A stretch of 31,018 bases of DNA from a virus: IMG/VR virus record IMGVR_UViG_3300020442_003560, positions 1-31,018 of that record; one strand, 5' to 3'. Positions 12,421 through 21,454 of the stretch are shown here, one piece after another. The notes under the pieces are model-generated. The model was not told the DNA's origin. It made no database searches and saw nothing but the letters and a program-made list of their open reading frames with translations. The position numbers and the translations under genes were made by a program. Positions within the stretch are counted from its first letter, which is position 1, and every line of letters begins with the position of its first letter.

Positions 12421-13251
12421 GTGAAAAGAGTAACAAAGATAAACGAATTCATGCAAAAGATTGGTGTTAAGGGAGGTATGTCCCTTACCACTGGTTACCA
12501 TGTTGAATTTGAATTCAAGAATAAAACCTTACCATTCTTAGAAGAATTTTACGGAGAAAATGGTAAAGATGTCGTTGAAATGTTATGTGATGAAGCACAA
12601 CTACCAAACGTTGTTGCCACTACAGGAACTCTTACTGGTAGATATCTTGGTGAAGGATTGATCAACTATCCACACACAAGATCCTTTACCGATTTAGGTT
12701 TGGGATTTATGTGCGATGCTAAATTAACACCATTGAAGTTTTTGAATGCTTGGTATGAGCATATCTTTGGAGAGGTTTATGATAAAAAGTTTGAATATGA
12801 GGACACAATAGAATCTGCAAGGGGTAAATTACCTAGATCTACAAACCGTGTGAATAGATTGTCTTATATTGATGATTATGTGTGTAACCTTAGAATCATG
12901 AAAACAGAACCAAATAAAATAAGTTCTGATGGAAGAGCACCTATTGGATATATCTTAGAGAATGCTTATCCATATTCTATTGATGCTGTTCCTCTAGCAT
13001 ACGGTAGTTCTCAGTTGACAAGAGTAACTTCAAGCTTCTATTATACTAGACATACAGTGTTGTATGGTACATCTAAAAAACATAAACGTCAAAATTCAGA
13101 CGTACCAGACCAACCAGTAAGACCTTTTAATACAGAACTCACAGGAATTTATAATGAACTTGATTTTGATGACCCAGCAGCAGGAAACTTCGGTCTAACT
13201 CCTAAGAGAGGTGGACCAATTCCATTGCAAGTAGTTCCTTTTCAGGAGTGA
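12421..13251 (+). CDS. 54: Baseplate tail-tube initiator gp54-like, 276 aa
   Basis: Start GTG 12421 gives MKRVTKINEFMQKIGVKGGM; ATG 12451 is a possible shorter start. The core shows the T4 gp19/gp54 tail-tube fold pattern: LCDEAQLPNVVATTGTLTGR, GLINYPHTRSFTDLGLGFMC and LTPLKFLNAWYEHIFG, the same order as in phage tail-tube proteins. In T4, gp54 sits on gp48 and templates the first gp19 ring. The size (276) suits gp54 (320) better than gp19 (163), and the location beside gp48 and gp53 agrees. It is transcribed away from the minus-strand baseplate genes. A weak AGGAA lies rather far upstream. Confidence 0.78.
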   Translation: MKRVTKINEFMQKIGVKGGMSLTTGYHVEFEFKNKTLPFLEEFYGENGKDVVEMLCDEAQLPNVVATTGTLTGRYLGEGLINYPHTRSFTDLGLGFMCDAKLTPLKFLNAWYEHIFGEVYDKKFEYEDTIESARGKLPRSTNRVNRLSYIDDYVCNLRIMKTEPNKISSDGRAPIGYILENAYPYSIDAVPLAYGSSQLTRVTSSFYYTRHTVLYGTSKKHKRQNSDVPDQPVRPFNTELTGIYNELDFDDPAAGNFGLTPKRGGPIPLQVVPFQE

Positions 13252-13264
13252 AAATTGACTTTTC

Positions 13265-13315
13265 AATTCCATAAAACTGGAAAAAAATCTTCGGCAAAAA
13301 ATTGACTAAAAAAGT
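13265..13315 (+). repeat. Intergenic direct repeat, copy 2
   Basis: Second copy of the sequence at 9218, identical over 13265-13285 and similar to about 13315. It has the same hairpin TTCCA/TGGAA followed by A-rich sequence. Both copies have the same orientation although the genes between them run in both directions. Confidence 0.75.
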
Positions 13316-13318
13316 TTA

Positions 13319-14026
13319 ATGGATTTTCAAACAATATGTCATGATGGATTCTTTAAGGATCCTGATAAAGTTAGAGAATGGGCTTTAACTTTAAAATATG
13401 ATCACCCAATAGGAACATATCCTGGTGTTAGATCAAGACCACTAATAGAACTTAATAAAAGATTTTACGAATCCACCACTTCCAAATTATTGGCATTGTG
13501 GGGAGATTATAGTAAAAACGATTGGGACTGTCAGATACAGTTTCAGAAAATTAGTAGATTTTCCGATAATCCTGAAATTAACCGAGGGTGGATCCATCAA
13601 GATGGTCAAGCATTTTGTGCTGCTGTTGTTTATCTTGATCCTGATGCAAATCTAGATCATGGAACTTCAATTTATAGAATGAAATCTGATGCAGAGAGGA
13701 ATGCATTGCCTTGGCAGAAAAAAGACTGTGATCCAAAATTAATGCAATTTCATACTGATGTTTTAGGTCCAGAACAAAAAAGAGATAAAAAATCTCTAGA
13801 AATATTTGGAAACAACATGAAAATCAATAATTCTATGTTTGAACGTACTTTAGAGGTAAAAAACGTGTATAATAGAGTTATTGGGTATGATGCTACACAG
13901 TTTCATGCACAATCAAATTTTCACATGGAGAGTGATGATGAATTTAGATTAACTATGGTTGCGTTTGTGACTAGAATTATTAAACCAGCGACAAAACTAT
14001 TTGAGTTGAAAAGTCGCTATATATAA
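13319..14026 (+). CDS. 2-oxoglutarate/Fe(II)-dependent oxygenase-like protein (DUF6445 type), 235 aa
   Basis: The product has the HxD...H...R pattern of the double-stranded beta-helix oxygenases: GWIHQDG (His93, Asp95), FHAQSNFH (probable distal His196) and FRLTMVAFV (Arg210, the usual 2-oxoglutarate-binding arginine). The N-terminus MDFQTICHDGFFKDPDKVRE (leaving or entering a helix for FF-DP) is typical of phage prolyl-hydroxylase-like proteins (DUF6445). Cyanophages carry many such oxygenases; substrates are unknown and may be virion proteins, given its place among baseplate genes. No ribosome-binding site is obvious, since A-rich repeat sequence precedes the ATG. Confidence 0.75.
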   Translation: MDFQTICHDGFFKDPDKVREWALTLKYDHPIGTYPGVRSRPLIELNKRFYESTTSKLLALWGDYSKNDWDCQIQFQKISRFSDNPEINRGWIHQDGQAFCAAVVYLDPDANLDHGTSIYRMKSDAERNALPWQKKDCDPKLMQFHTDVLGPEQKRDKKSLEIFGNNMKINNSMFERTLEVKNVYNRVIGYDATQFHAQSNFHMESDDEFRLTMVAFVTRIIKPATKLFELKSRYI

Positions 14027-14029
14027 ATA
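14022..14029 (+). promoter_or_regulatory. T4-type late promoter for gp26 and the hub genes
   Basis: Exact TATAAATA, 20 bases before the gp26 ATG and overlapping the stop of the oxygenase gene. No proper -35 is visible, so this is a pure late promoter, suited to the 14.05-25.7 kb structural block. Confidence 0.8.
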
Positions 14030-14049
14030 CACGACTTGAAATTATTTTT

Positions 14050-14763
14050 ATGGCATTACCAAAGTTAGGGTATCCCACATATGAATGTGAATTGCCTTCT
14101 TCAGGAAAAACTATCAAATATCGCCCTTTTCTTGTAAAAGAGGAAAAAGTGCTTTTAATGGCATTGGAAGCAAATGACGAAAAACAAGTTATTGGCGGTG
14201 TTAAAGACCTACTCAAGAATTGTGTTATTTCAAGGATTAAGGTAGATCAACTACCTAGTTTTGATTTGGAGTATTTGTTCTTGAAAATTAGAGCAGCGTC
14301 CATCGGAGAGATGATTACTCTTAGTGTGACGTGTCTTGATGATAATGAAACAGAAGTAGAGGCATTAATCAACATTAATGATGTTGAAGTTAAAAAGCAG
14401 GAGGGTCACTCTCCTAAAATCATGTTTGATGATACCACTGGTATTATGATGAAATATCCTAGTATGAAGCAATTCATTGATAGGGAATTTCTACAAAAAG
14501 ATCTAGGTACAGAAGATGTATATGATTTCATTGCAAATTCTATTGATCAGATCTTTGATGACGAGGAAGTTTATGATTCATCAACAACAACTCCAAAAGA
14601 GTTTCGTCAGTTTGTAGATACTTTGACTACTAAACAATTTGAGAAGATTCAAGACTTTTATGCTACTTGTCCAAAGTTGAGTCATACTTTTGCAGTTACC
14701 AATCCTAAAACTGGAAAAGAGTCTACTTACACAATTGAGGGTCTACAGAGTTTTTTCGCATAG
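14050..14763 (+). CDS. 26: Baseplate hub protein gp26, 237 aa
   Basis: Starts MALPKLGYPTYECELPSSGK and continues with TIKYRPFLVKEEKVLLMALE, KDLLKNCVISRIKVDQLPSF and DLEYLFLKIRAASIGEM, the N-terminal pattern of the gp26 family of baseplate hub/chaperone proteins in T4-like phages. The C-terminal part is helical (DVYDFIANSIDQIFDDEEVY, EFRQFVDTLTTKQFEKIQDF) ending in a beta hairpin. The length is near T4's 208. In T4 gp26 is needed for hub assembly; many T4-like phages place it directly before the tape-measure gene, as here. It plausibly acts as a tail-assembly chaperone. Confidence 0.85.
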   Translation: MALPKLGYPTYECELPSSGKTIKYRPFLVKEEKVLLMALEANDEKQVIGGVKDLLKNCVISRIKVDQLPSFDLEYLFLKIRAASIGEMITLSVTCLDDNETEVEALININDVEVKKQEGHSPKIMFDDTTGIMMKYPSMKQFIDREFLQKDLGTEDVYDFIANSIDQIFDDEEVYDSSTTTPKEFRQFVDTLTTKQFEKIQDFYATCPKLSHTFAVTNPKTGKESTYTIEGLQSFFA

Positions 14764-14798
14764 CACTCTTCCAGAACAATTTGGAGGGGTACTATAGA

Positions 14799-14948
14799 AT
14801 GAACTTTGCTCTTATGCAGTACCATAAATATAGCTTGACTGAAGTTGAAAATATGATGCCATGGGAAAGGGAAGTATATACTACTTTCCTCATGCAATAT
14901 CTAGATGAACTCAAACAAAAACAAGAACAAGCGAAAGCAGGTAGATAG
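14799..14948 (+). CDS. Small tail-assembly protein next to gp26, 49 aa
   Basis: ATG 14799 is preceded by GGAGGGG (14782-14788), a strong ribosome-binding site. The product contains YHKYSLTEVENMMPWEREVY followed by a charged helix (QYLDELKQKQEQAKAGR). The S-xx-E-ENM-PWER-(I/V)Y motif recurs in short proteins directly after gp26-type chaperones in many myoviruses, in the place where a second chaperone product is expected. It overlaps the start of the next gene by one base. I cannot assign a T4 number (gp51 or gp28 analogues are possible). Confidence 0.75.
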   Translation: MNFALMQYHKYSLTEVENMMPWEREVYTTFLMQYLDELKQKQEQAKAGR

Positions 14949-17677
14949 TGGCAAATCTAGTTCAAACAGCTCAAGGTGATCTAACCAGTTTTATTGCTGG
15001 AAAAATCTTTGATCAAATTAAACAAAAATTTGATCAGGATATTCCTAAGGGATCACCTGAAGTAGAAAAAGCAATTAAGGATCTAGAACGAGAAGAAGAA
15101 GTTGATGTTACCTCTATTCCCGTTGTAGATAAACCTCTGCGGAATCAAGTAATCAAACTGTTTGGAACTAGACTTGAAGTAAAGTTAGTTCAACTTGAAG
15201 GAAAAGTTGAAGCAACAAATACTGCTATATCTGCTATTGGTGCTGCTATCGTTGATAGTCAAGAACTTATTATCAACCAAAATCAAATTTTGGAAGATAA
15301 GTTTGACACTTTATTGGATATATTTGGTACAAAAGCAGAATTAGAAAAGAAAGCGGAGGAAGATAAGAAAGCAGAAAAGGAATCAGCAGAGATCTTTGAA
15401 CAAGATCCAATGTTCGGTTCATCACCGCTACAGAAAATGCTTGCTCGCTCTAACATGGGAGGGTCTTCGTTAGTTGGATTCTTACTTAGAAGAGCAGGAG
15501 CAAAAGTTGCATCTAGGTTGATAAGATCACTTTCAAGAAGATTCATACCTAGAAGAATTAGAGCAAGAGGAAGATTACTCACAAGAGGAATCAGAGGTGT
15601 AAGGAGATTACCAGGCAAAGTAAAAACAAAAATTGCTGCTGCTGCCACCTCACGTATTCTTGGTAGAAATGTAGCAGAGAACGTTGGAAAAAAGGCAACA
15701 GGAAAAGTATTATCAAAGAAAATTCCTGGCCTTGGTATCGCTGCTGGTATTATATTTGGTATTGAGAGAGCCTTAAAGGGAGACTATACTGGTGCAGGTC
15801 TAGAAGTACTGTCTGGAATTGCTGGAACAATTCCTGCTGTTGGAACTGGAACTTCTTTAGGTATTGATGCATATATCATTAAAAGAGATATTGAGAAAGA
15901 ACTTAGAGGAAGTTATGCTGCTGGTACTGGTCAAACTAAAAAAGGACTCGCAAATTTACATGGTAGAGAGTTAATTTTAGGTAAAAAAGATCAGGATGAT
16001 ATCGCTATGGGATTTAAAAATGCTACTGCCCTTATTGGGACAGTATTGACATCGGTTGCATTAGATGTTGCATCTGCTGCTGGAGCAGAGCAAATGGTTA
16101 GATCAGAAATACTTAGTAGTGGGTTAGATGGATTTGAAAGATCATCTGTAAGGTATAAGTCTACATTGGGAGTAGTTCGCACACAAAATAGAGACGAACA
16201 GGCAATTGATGAACTTTCTCTTCCTTTCCAAGGAATGTTCCCACAACAGAAATCAGGAACACCTCAAGAAGATGATGTTAGTGGATTTTTTAATCCAAAG
16301 AATTTTTTCAATAATTTTGCTGGTGGTGAGGAGTTGCTACCTTGGTTTCAAAAGTCAGGTGCTTTTAGAAGCATGACCAATTTTGTCAATAGAAACAATC
16401 CTGGCTATGTAATGATAGACAAGAGTGGAGAACCTGGCGTTGATTTCACTCCAGATGGTTTTTATACTAGAGCATTATTTGATGGTCAAGTTGTTGAAAT
16501 TGGTCATCAATATAATCCAAAAACTAAAAGAGGATACGGTAATTTTGTAATTGTTAGGCATGAAGATCCTGATAGACCAGGACAAATGTTTGATGCATTA
16601 TATGCTCACTTCCCCAAAAGTGGAATCTCTGTAACAGAGGGGGAACATGTTAGTCATGGACAAAAACTTGGACTCATGGGAAGAAATAGTGATGATCCAA
16701 GAGATATTGGTAGTATTGATGGAATGCACATGAGTGTGGATTTCTTTAAAGTTGGTGGTGGTGGTACATATAACCCAAGAGATAAGAACACTCATTATCC
16801 ATTTTGGCATGGTATATACAATCATGTTGATCCAAAGTTTAAAAATGCTAAACCAGTAAAAGAGAAAGTACAGACCAATCCTAAACTGGTACAAAAGCAA
16901 ACAATGACAATGCTTGCTGCATTTGAAGATGTTAAAACTAATGCATACTTAGATACTGAAAATATTCCTACTATTGGATTTGGTGCAACTTATTACCCAC
17001 CAGGATTTAGGTTGAAGGGAAAGGTGAAAATGGGTGATAAAATCACTATGGATGAAGCTATAATGATCAAGGATAAGCATTATCAAGATCACTTGAAAAT
17101 TGTTATAGGAGAACTTAAAAACGTTGGTGTGGATCTATATGATTTGCCCGTTGATGTTTCCTCAGTTCTTCTTTCGTTGGCATTTAACTATGGAAGTCTT
17201 AGGGGTGCTCATAAAGGAAGCAATACTGTTTTCAACGGAAAAACATTTCCACATTCTCTTCCTGAGATGGTTAAGAAGGCACATGCCAACAATGATTATA
17301 GTAGTATTGCTGATTTACTTAGACTTAACTTAGTTCATGATAACAATGGTGATTTGAAAAATAGAAGAGAATCTGAGGCAAAAATTATTAAGTCAGGAAC
17401 AGGAACTGGTTACTTTGGTCTTCAGGATCTAAAAAATACACTTAAAGGTGATCAAAGTTTCTTACCTCCATCAATGAGAACCAGTCTATTATCAAAATTA
17501 GATACAGACAGTAAAGACGTTGAAATGCTTTTAGATGAGATTCAAACTACTGGAGCACCAATTATTATGTTAAATACTCAAGTAGTAGCTGCTAATATGA
17601 ATGAAGATTTCAATTTTAGTAGGACAACTTCAGTAGGTGATTGGAAAGATCACTATAGAATAGCATCACTAGGGTAA
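14948..17677 (+). CDS. Large tape-measure-like hub protein with degenerate M23 and intact lysozyme domains, 909 aa
   Basis: Start GTG overlaps the previous stop. Domains by residue: 1-60 start motif MANLVQTAQGDLTSFIAGKI; about 70-150 a coiled coil; 180-350 basic and hydrophobic helices with NLHGRELILG, a tape-measure-type motif; 485-605 a peptidase M23-like fold; 640-810 a T4-type lysozyme (GH24). The lysozyme triad is complete: Glu660, Asp669, Thr675 with the exact T4 spacing (E-x8-D-x5-T) in AFEDVKTNAYLDTENIPTIG. In the M23 part, Asp499 and His554 are kept, but the first zinc histidine is Glu495 and the HxH motif is H594-M-S596. It probably cuts peptidoglycan on entry, combining tail-length and lysozyme roles. 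Confidence 0.82.
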   Translation: MANLVQTAQGDLTSFIAGKIFDQIKQKFDQDIPKGSPEVEKAIKDLEREEEVDVTSIPVVDKPLRNQVIKLFGTRLEVKLVQLEGKVEATNTAISAIGAAIVDSQELIINQNQILEDKFDTLLDIFGTKAELEKKAEEDKKAEKESAEIFEQDPMFGSSPLQKMLARSNMGGSSLVGFLLRRAGAKVASRLIRSLSRRFIPRRIRARGRLLTRGIRGVRRLPGKVKTKIAAAATSRILGRNVAENVGKKATGKVLSKKIPGLGIAAGIIFGIERALKGDYTGAGLEVLSGIAGTIPAVGTGTSLGIDAYIIKRDIEKELRGSYAAGTGQTKKGLANLHGRELILGKKDQDDIAMGFKNATALIGTVLTSVALDVASAAGAEQMVRSEILSSGLDGFERSSVRYKSTLGVVRTQNRDEQAIDELSLPFQGMFPQQKSGTPQEDDVSGFFNPKNFFNNFAGGEELLPWFQKSGAFRSMTNFVNRNNPGYVMIDKSGEPGVDFTPDGFYTRALFDGQVVEIGHQYNPKTKRGYGNFVIVRHEDPDRPGQMFDALYAHFPKSGISVTEGEHVSHGQKLGLMGRNSDDPRDIGSIDGMHMSVDFFKVGGGGTYNPRDKNTHYPFWHGIYNHVDPKFKNAKPVKEKVQTNPKLVQKQTMTMLAAFEDVKTNAYLDTENIPTIGFGATYYPPGFRLKGKVKMGDKITMDEAIMIKDKHYQDHLKIVIGELKNVGVDLYDLPVDVSSVLLSLAFNYGSLRGAHKGSNTVFNGKTFPHSLPEMVKKAHANNDYSSIADLLRLNLVHDNNGDLKNRRESEAKIIKSGTGTGYFGLQDLKNTLKGDQSFLPPSMRTSLLSKLDTDSKDVEMLLDEIQTTGAPIIMLNTQVVAANMNEDFNFSRTTSVGDWKDHYRIASLG

Positions 17678-17681
17678 TTAA

Positions 17682-20102
17682 ATGGCATCTCTTACTAGGA
17701 CATTTCAAGGCGATTTAACCGCTTCTATTAGTAGTTATTTGTATAATGAAGCAGTTAGAGCTGCTGATGATGCTGCTCTTGAAAGAGAACTTGCCACGGA
17801 TTATATTAGGGCAGTTAATGTTGGTGATACGATGTTCGCAAAGAGCGTCAATCCCAATGCATATAATCCTGCACGGGAAGGTGTTGCAGGTGGATCAGTT
17901 GCGGCGATGGACCAGTTTTCGCCAAATTTCCGCAGGGGAGAATTCTTTGGTGCTGCATTAGCACATAGATTAAGACCTAATCCACTAGGATTACTTGGTA
18001 AACGATTCCAAAAGGAACCATTCTCATATACTGGATATATGAGAGGACAATCTACTCCTCTAACACTTGCAACGCCTCCTGGTGGTATTGGACCACGCCC
18101 AGAGTTTGGTTTACCAACACCAGGATATGTTCAACCAGCACCTAGAACATCTATTTTCAATAAGAGCAGTCCTATTAATCCAATACCTACTGGTGTTGCT
18201 ATTACTGCTCAGACAGCAGCAAAACGTGCTGGTCAACCATTCCCAATGGTTGCCGTTGGATCTTCTGCCTTACAGAAACAACCATCTCCATTCTTGGGAT
18301 CTGGAGCATATTCAGGTGGTATGCCAGGAATGTGGAATACCAGTCCAGATACAAAAGCAGTTAAAGTCAAAGATCCTAAATTAGGTAAGTTCTTTACTGC
18401 TGTATCTAGATCTCTAAATGTCAGTCTCAGTAGTATGTCTGAGCAGGTAGATGAGAATGAAGCAACACTCATTACAGTTAGAGAAAGTTTACTAGGAACA
18501 ATTAAGAAACTAGAAGTTAATTCTGATACTTTAGAAGCAAAATTAGATGCTATTATTGACGTTCTGCGAGATCAGAATAGAAATGCTATTGTTTCCGAAG
18601 ATAACAAGGAAAGTGAAAGGAAAGAAGCACAGATAGAATTACAAAAACAGCAATATGAAGGTGAGGTAATTCAAAAAGTAGGTGAGGATGATCTTGAATT
18701 TGCTGTACGTGATGCCCGTGATGAAGCACAGGATGGAGATCCATTTGGTCCATATCCATCAGACACTGGTGATTTATGGAAAGATACTCCACAGATGGCC
18801 AGAGGTGGTATTGTAGATGGTCCCCAGAGTGGATATCCTGCTATTCTTCATGGTAAGGAAGCAGTTATTCCTATTGATACTCCATTTACAAGACAAAGTT
18901 ATGCTAGTGGCACAATGGGTAGAGGATCAACTACTATTAACAATAGTATTGTTTCTGATAGTGGATCTGCTCCATCATTTGATAAGTTTGTTCCAAATAT
19001 GTTCAAACAAGTCATTGAATCTAAAATTTCAGATGTTCCTAATCTAAAAGAAACAACAGAAATGCTTGGAAAGGCAGTTGAATTGCCAGTCAAAGCAAGT
19101 GGTTTAATTGCTTTCAATGTATTAGGAAAAGCGTTGAGTGGCATGAAGACACTGGCAGGTGATGTTTCTGGTCCACTAAAAACAGTATTGTCTCCACTAA
19201 CATCTTTTGGTGTTTCTAATACACTTATTAATGGATTGACAAGAGATTTGTCTGTTGGTGGTGCTGCTGTTAGAAGAAGGGATGCAAATAAAGCTTTTGG
19301 TGCAGAGATTAAAAATAATAACATGATGACCAGATTCTTTAATGGCATTATGAATCTGTTCAGGCCAGATCCAGAACCACCATCAAATGACGATGGTAAT
19401 GGTGGTCCTGGTGGATACCGTGGCGGTGGTTATCGTGGCGGTGGAGTGCAATATGCTGGCGGCGGTCCTGGTAATTTCTTTGAAGGTGCTAGGAATTGGT
19501 GGAATAGAGGTAGGAACATGAGAGTTCCTAATGAGAATACTGCTCGCTGGTTTGGTAGAAATAGTTTGATGGCAGATGATGCTACACAACTTACTAGAAC
19601 TAATAAAGCATTCAAGTCTGGTGCTACTGGTATTCGTGGTTGGAATCCTATCAAAGCATTTACACCAGAAATGGTTAGAACTGGTCCTACTCCTGCTGTT
19701 CGTCAGGCATTTGAAAGACCTGTTAGAGCAATTACTAGTTTATTTGGAACAGTTAAGGCACTCAAGAACGGATCTGTTCTTGGATTGATTTTAAGTGATA
19801 TTATGAAGGGTCATGGAATGACTGAGGAGGAATGGATGCATGGTCCAGGAACTGTTACTCATTTTGAGAAAAATTTCAGTAGAACTAATACTAAAGATCA
19901 ATTGACAAATTTTGTTAATTTGAATTCTTTTGAACAACAGGCAAATAAAGTTACAAACTATGAACAGCAAAAGACTAAAGTCATAGAAATAAATAACAAA
20001 GGTGTTACAGCATTAGATTCAGCTGAAAAAGACATGAATCTTATTGGTAATAATCCAAATCCTTCCCTAGATCATTTCTTCCCATCTCCATATAATTATT
20101 AA
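17682..20102 (+). CDS. Tape-measure-like tail protein, 806 aa
   Basis: Starts MASLTRTFQGDLTASISSYL, clearly related to the start of the previous protein (MA-L--T-QGDLT). Residues 140-200 are Pro/Gly-rich; 240-330 form a coiled coil with DTLEAKLDAIIDVL, also echoed in the neighbour; 373-400 hold RGGIVDGPQSGYPAILHGKE and AVIPID, the motif seen in many phage tape-measure proteins; 440-520 are hydrophobic helices; 567-590 a Gly-rich stretch with GGYRGGGYRGGG; the rest is mixed. Tape-measure proteins fill the tail tube and set its length; T4 uses gp29 (590 aa). I cannot tell which of the two large proteins is the gp29 equivalent. Confidence 0.72.
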   Translation: MASLTRTFQGDLTASISSYLYNEAVRAADDAALERELATDYIRAVNVGDTMFAKSVNPNAYNPAREGVAGGSVAAMDQFSPNFRRGEFFGAALAHRLRPNPLGLLGKRFQKEPFSYTGYMRGQSTPLTLATPPGGIGPRPEFGLPTPGYVQPAPRTSIFNKSSPINPIPTGVAITAQTAAKRAGQPFPMVAVGSSALQKQPSPFLGSGAYSGGMPGMWNTSPDTKAVKVKDPKLGKFFTAVSRSLNVSLSSMSEQVDENEATLITVRESLLGTIKKLEVNSDTLEAKLDAIIDVLRDQNRNAIVSEDNKESERKEAQIELQKQQYEGEVIQKVGEDDLEFAVRDARDEAQDGDPFGPYPSDTGDLWKDTPQMARGGIVDGPQSGYPAILHGKEAVIPIDTPFTRQSYASGTMGRGSTTINNSIVSDSGSAPSFDKFVPNMFKQVIESKISDVPNLKETTEMLGKAVELPVKASGLIAFNVLGKALSGMKTLAGDVSGPLKTVLSPLTSFGVSNTLINGLTRDLSVGGAAVRRRDANKAFGAEIKNNNMMTRFFNGIMNLFRPDPEPPSNDDGNGGPGGYRGGGYRGGGVQYAGGGPGNFFEGARNWWNRGRNMRVPNENTARWFGRNSLMADDATQLTRTNKAFKSGATGIRGWNPIKAFTPEMVRTGPTPAVRQAFERPVRAITSLFGTVKALKNGSVLGLILSDIMKGHGMTEEEWMHGPGTVTHFEKNFSRTNTKDQLTNFVNLNSFEQQANKVTNYEQQKTKVIEINNKGVTALDSAEKDMNLIGNNPNPSLDHFFPSPYNY

Positions 20103-20104
20103 TA

Positions 20105-21451
20105 ATGGCAGAGACTAAACCATATGCATCATCGCTTGAGGTTAAAGGAATTGCGATCTTCTCTGTAGAAGACGAAGCAAAACCATATGCAAATATAAAA
20201 AATCTAGTAACTCATTATTATCATATTGAGGACATTACTCAGGCTGCATATGAAGCAAAGATGGTAGTTGTTGATAATGCTACTAATCTAATTGCTAACA
20301 TGCCAATTCAGGGCAATGAGAAGGTTGTCGTTGAAGTTAAAGATACTTTTGATAATACCTATAATTATGAGTATCGTGTCTGGACAGTTGCTAACAGACT
20401 TAGTGCTGATAGGAAGCAAGTGTATACATTAGGACTTGTTTCTCCAGAGGGACTTGCCAATGAGGGTGTTCGTCTGGTAAAATCAGAAAAGGGTAAGATA
20501 TCTGAAGTTGTTGAAAGTTTGGTTTCAAATTTGACATCTGTCAAAGATTATGAATTTGATAATGATGAAGAAGCAGGAGAATTTGGTCTTCTCGTTAAAA
20601 CCGATGAAACCAAAAATTCTTGTAAGATTATTCCTCATAGACAAACTGTGTTCTCTGTCATTAGATCCTTACAAAAAAGAGGTATCCCAAAGACAAAGAA
20701 TAACAAAAAAGGCACTGCTGGATATGTTTTCTACCAAACAAGAAAGGGATTTAACTTTAGATCCTTTGATAGTTTGGTCTCTGCTGGACCAATCGGTCAA
20801 GACTTTGTTTATACAATGGGTAAACGAGATGAAGAGAATGCCAATAAAATTCAGGAAATTAAATATGGCGATGAAATAAACCTGATGAAAAAATTGAGGG
20901 AAGGTGCCTTCAAGTCAGTTTCTTGTTATTTCAACATAAATACTGGCAAGTACACAGAATCAGTGTATTCTATGGAAGAGGTATGGGATGAGATGGAGCA
21001 TCTAGGAAGTCAAACAAAACTACCTAAAGGTGCTGCTGATTTATCCCAATTCCCAACTAGAGTACTTTCATCTGTCATTAATAATGAGTTCTGGTACAAC
21101 GGAACAGAATCTGCTTCCGCTGATAGTAAAAATGATTTAAAAGATTATCAACCTTTTTATTTACAACAATCTATCGGTAGAGCTGGTTTGATGTTTAATC
21201 AACAGATAACCATTTCGCTCACAGGACACTTAGAATTATGTGCAGGAGACTGCATTGAACTCAAAGTTCCTAATCAACAAGCAGAAGTATTGAAAGAAGA
21301 TGGTGTAACGTGGGATCCAGAAAATAGTGGAACCTTTTTAATCAAAAGAGTCACACATCAGTTTCATGTTACAGGTAATTCAGTTTATACCGTCATGGAT
21401 CTCATACGTGACTCATATGGAATACAAGGTAGTAATTCTAACGTAAAATAA
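20105..21451 (+). CDS. 27: Baseplate central hub protein gp27, 448 aa
   Basis: gp27 forms the trimeric ring of the hub that carries the gp5 spike. Starts MAETKPYASSLEVKGIAIFS; the paired beta domains show IKNLVTHYYHIEDITQAAYE, EYRVWTVANRLSADRKQVYT and LGLVSPEGLANEGVRLVKSE, followed by ETKNSCKIIPHRQTVFSVIR and SLQKRGIP, and later DCIELKVPNQQ with FLIKRVTHQFHVTGNSVYTV. This layout (two tube-like domains separated by a helical insertion) fits the gp27/VgrG hub family. It is longer than T4's 391. The neighbours (tape measure upstream, gp5 OB protein downstream) agree. Confidence 0.85.
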   Translation: MAETKPYASSLEVKGIAIFSVEDEAKPYANIKNLVTHYYHIEDITQAAYEAKMVVVDNATNLIANMPIQGNEKVVVEVKDTFDNTYNYEYRVWTVANRLSADRKQVYTLGLVSPEGLANEGVRLVKSEKGKISEVVESLVSNLTSVKDYEFDNDEEAGEFGLLVKTDETKNSCKIIPHRQTVFSVIRSLQKRGIPKTKNNKKGTAGYVFYQTRKGFNFRSFDSLVSAGPIGQDFVYTMGKRDEENANKIQEIKYGDEINLMKKLREGAFKSVSCYFNINTGKYTESVYSMEEVWDEMEHLGSQTKLPKGAADLSQFPTRVLSSVINNEFWYNGTESASADSKNDLKDYQPFYLQQSIGRAGLMFNQQITISLTGHLELCAGDCIELKVPNQQAEVLKEDGVTWDPENSGTFLIKRVTHQFHVTGNSVYTVMDLIRDSYGIQGSNSNVK

Positions 21452-21454
21452 CCT

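Noticed and set aside
19410-19450. CRISPR-like or tandem repeat
   Set aside because: It is a 15-base repeat coding for GYRGG units in a Gly-rich part of the tape-measure-like protein; no spacers and only two copies.
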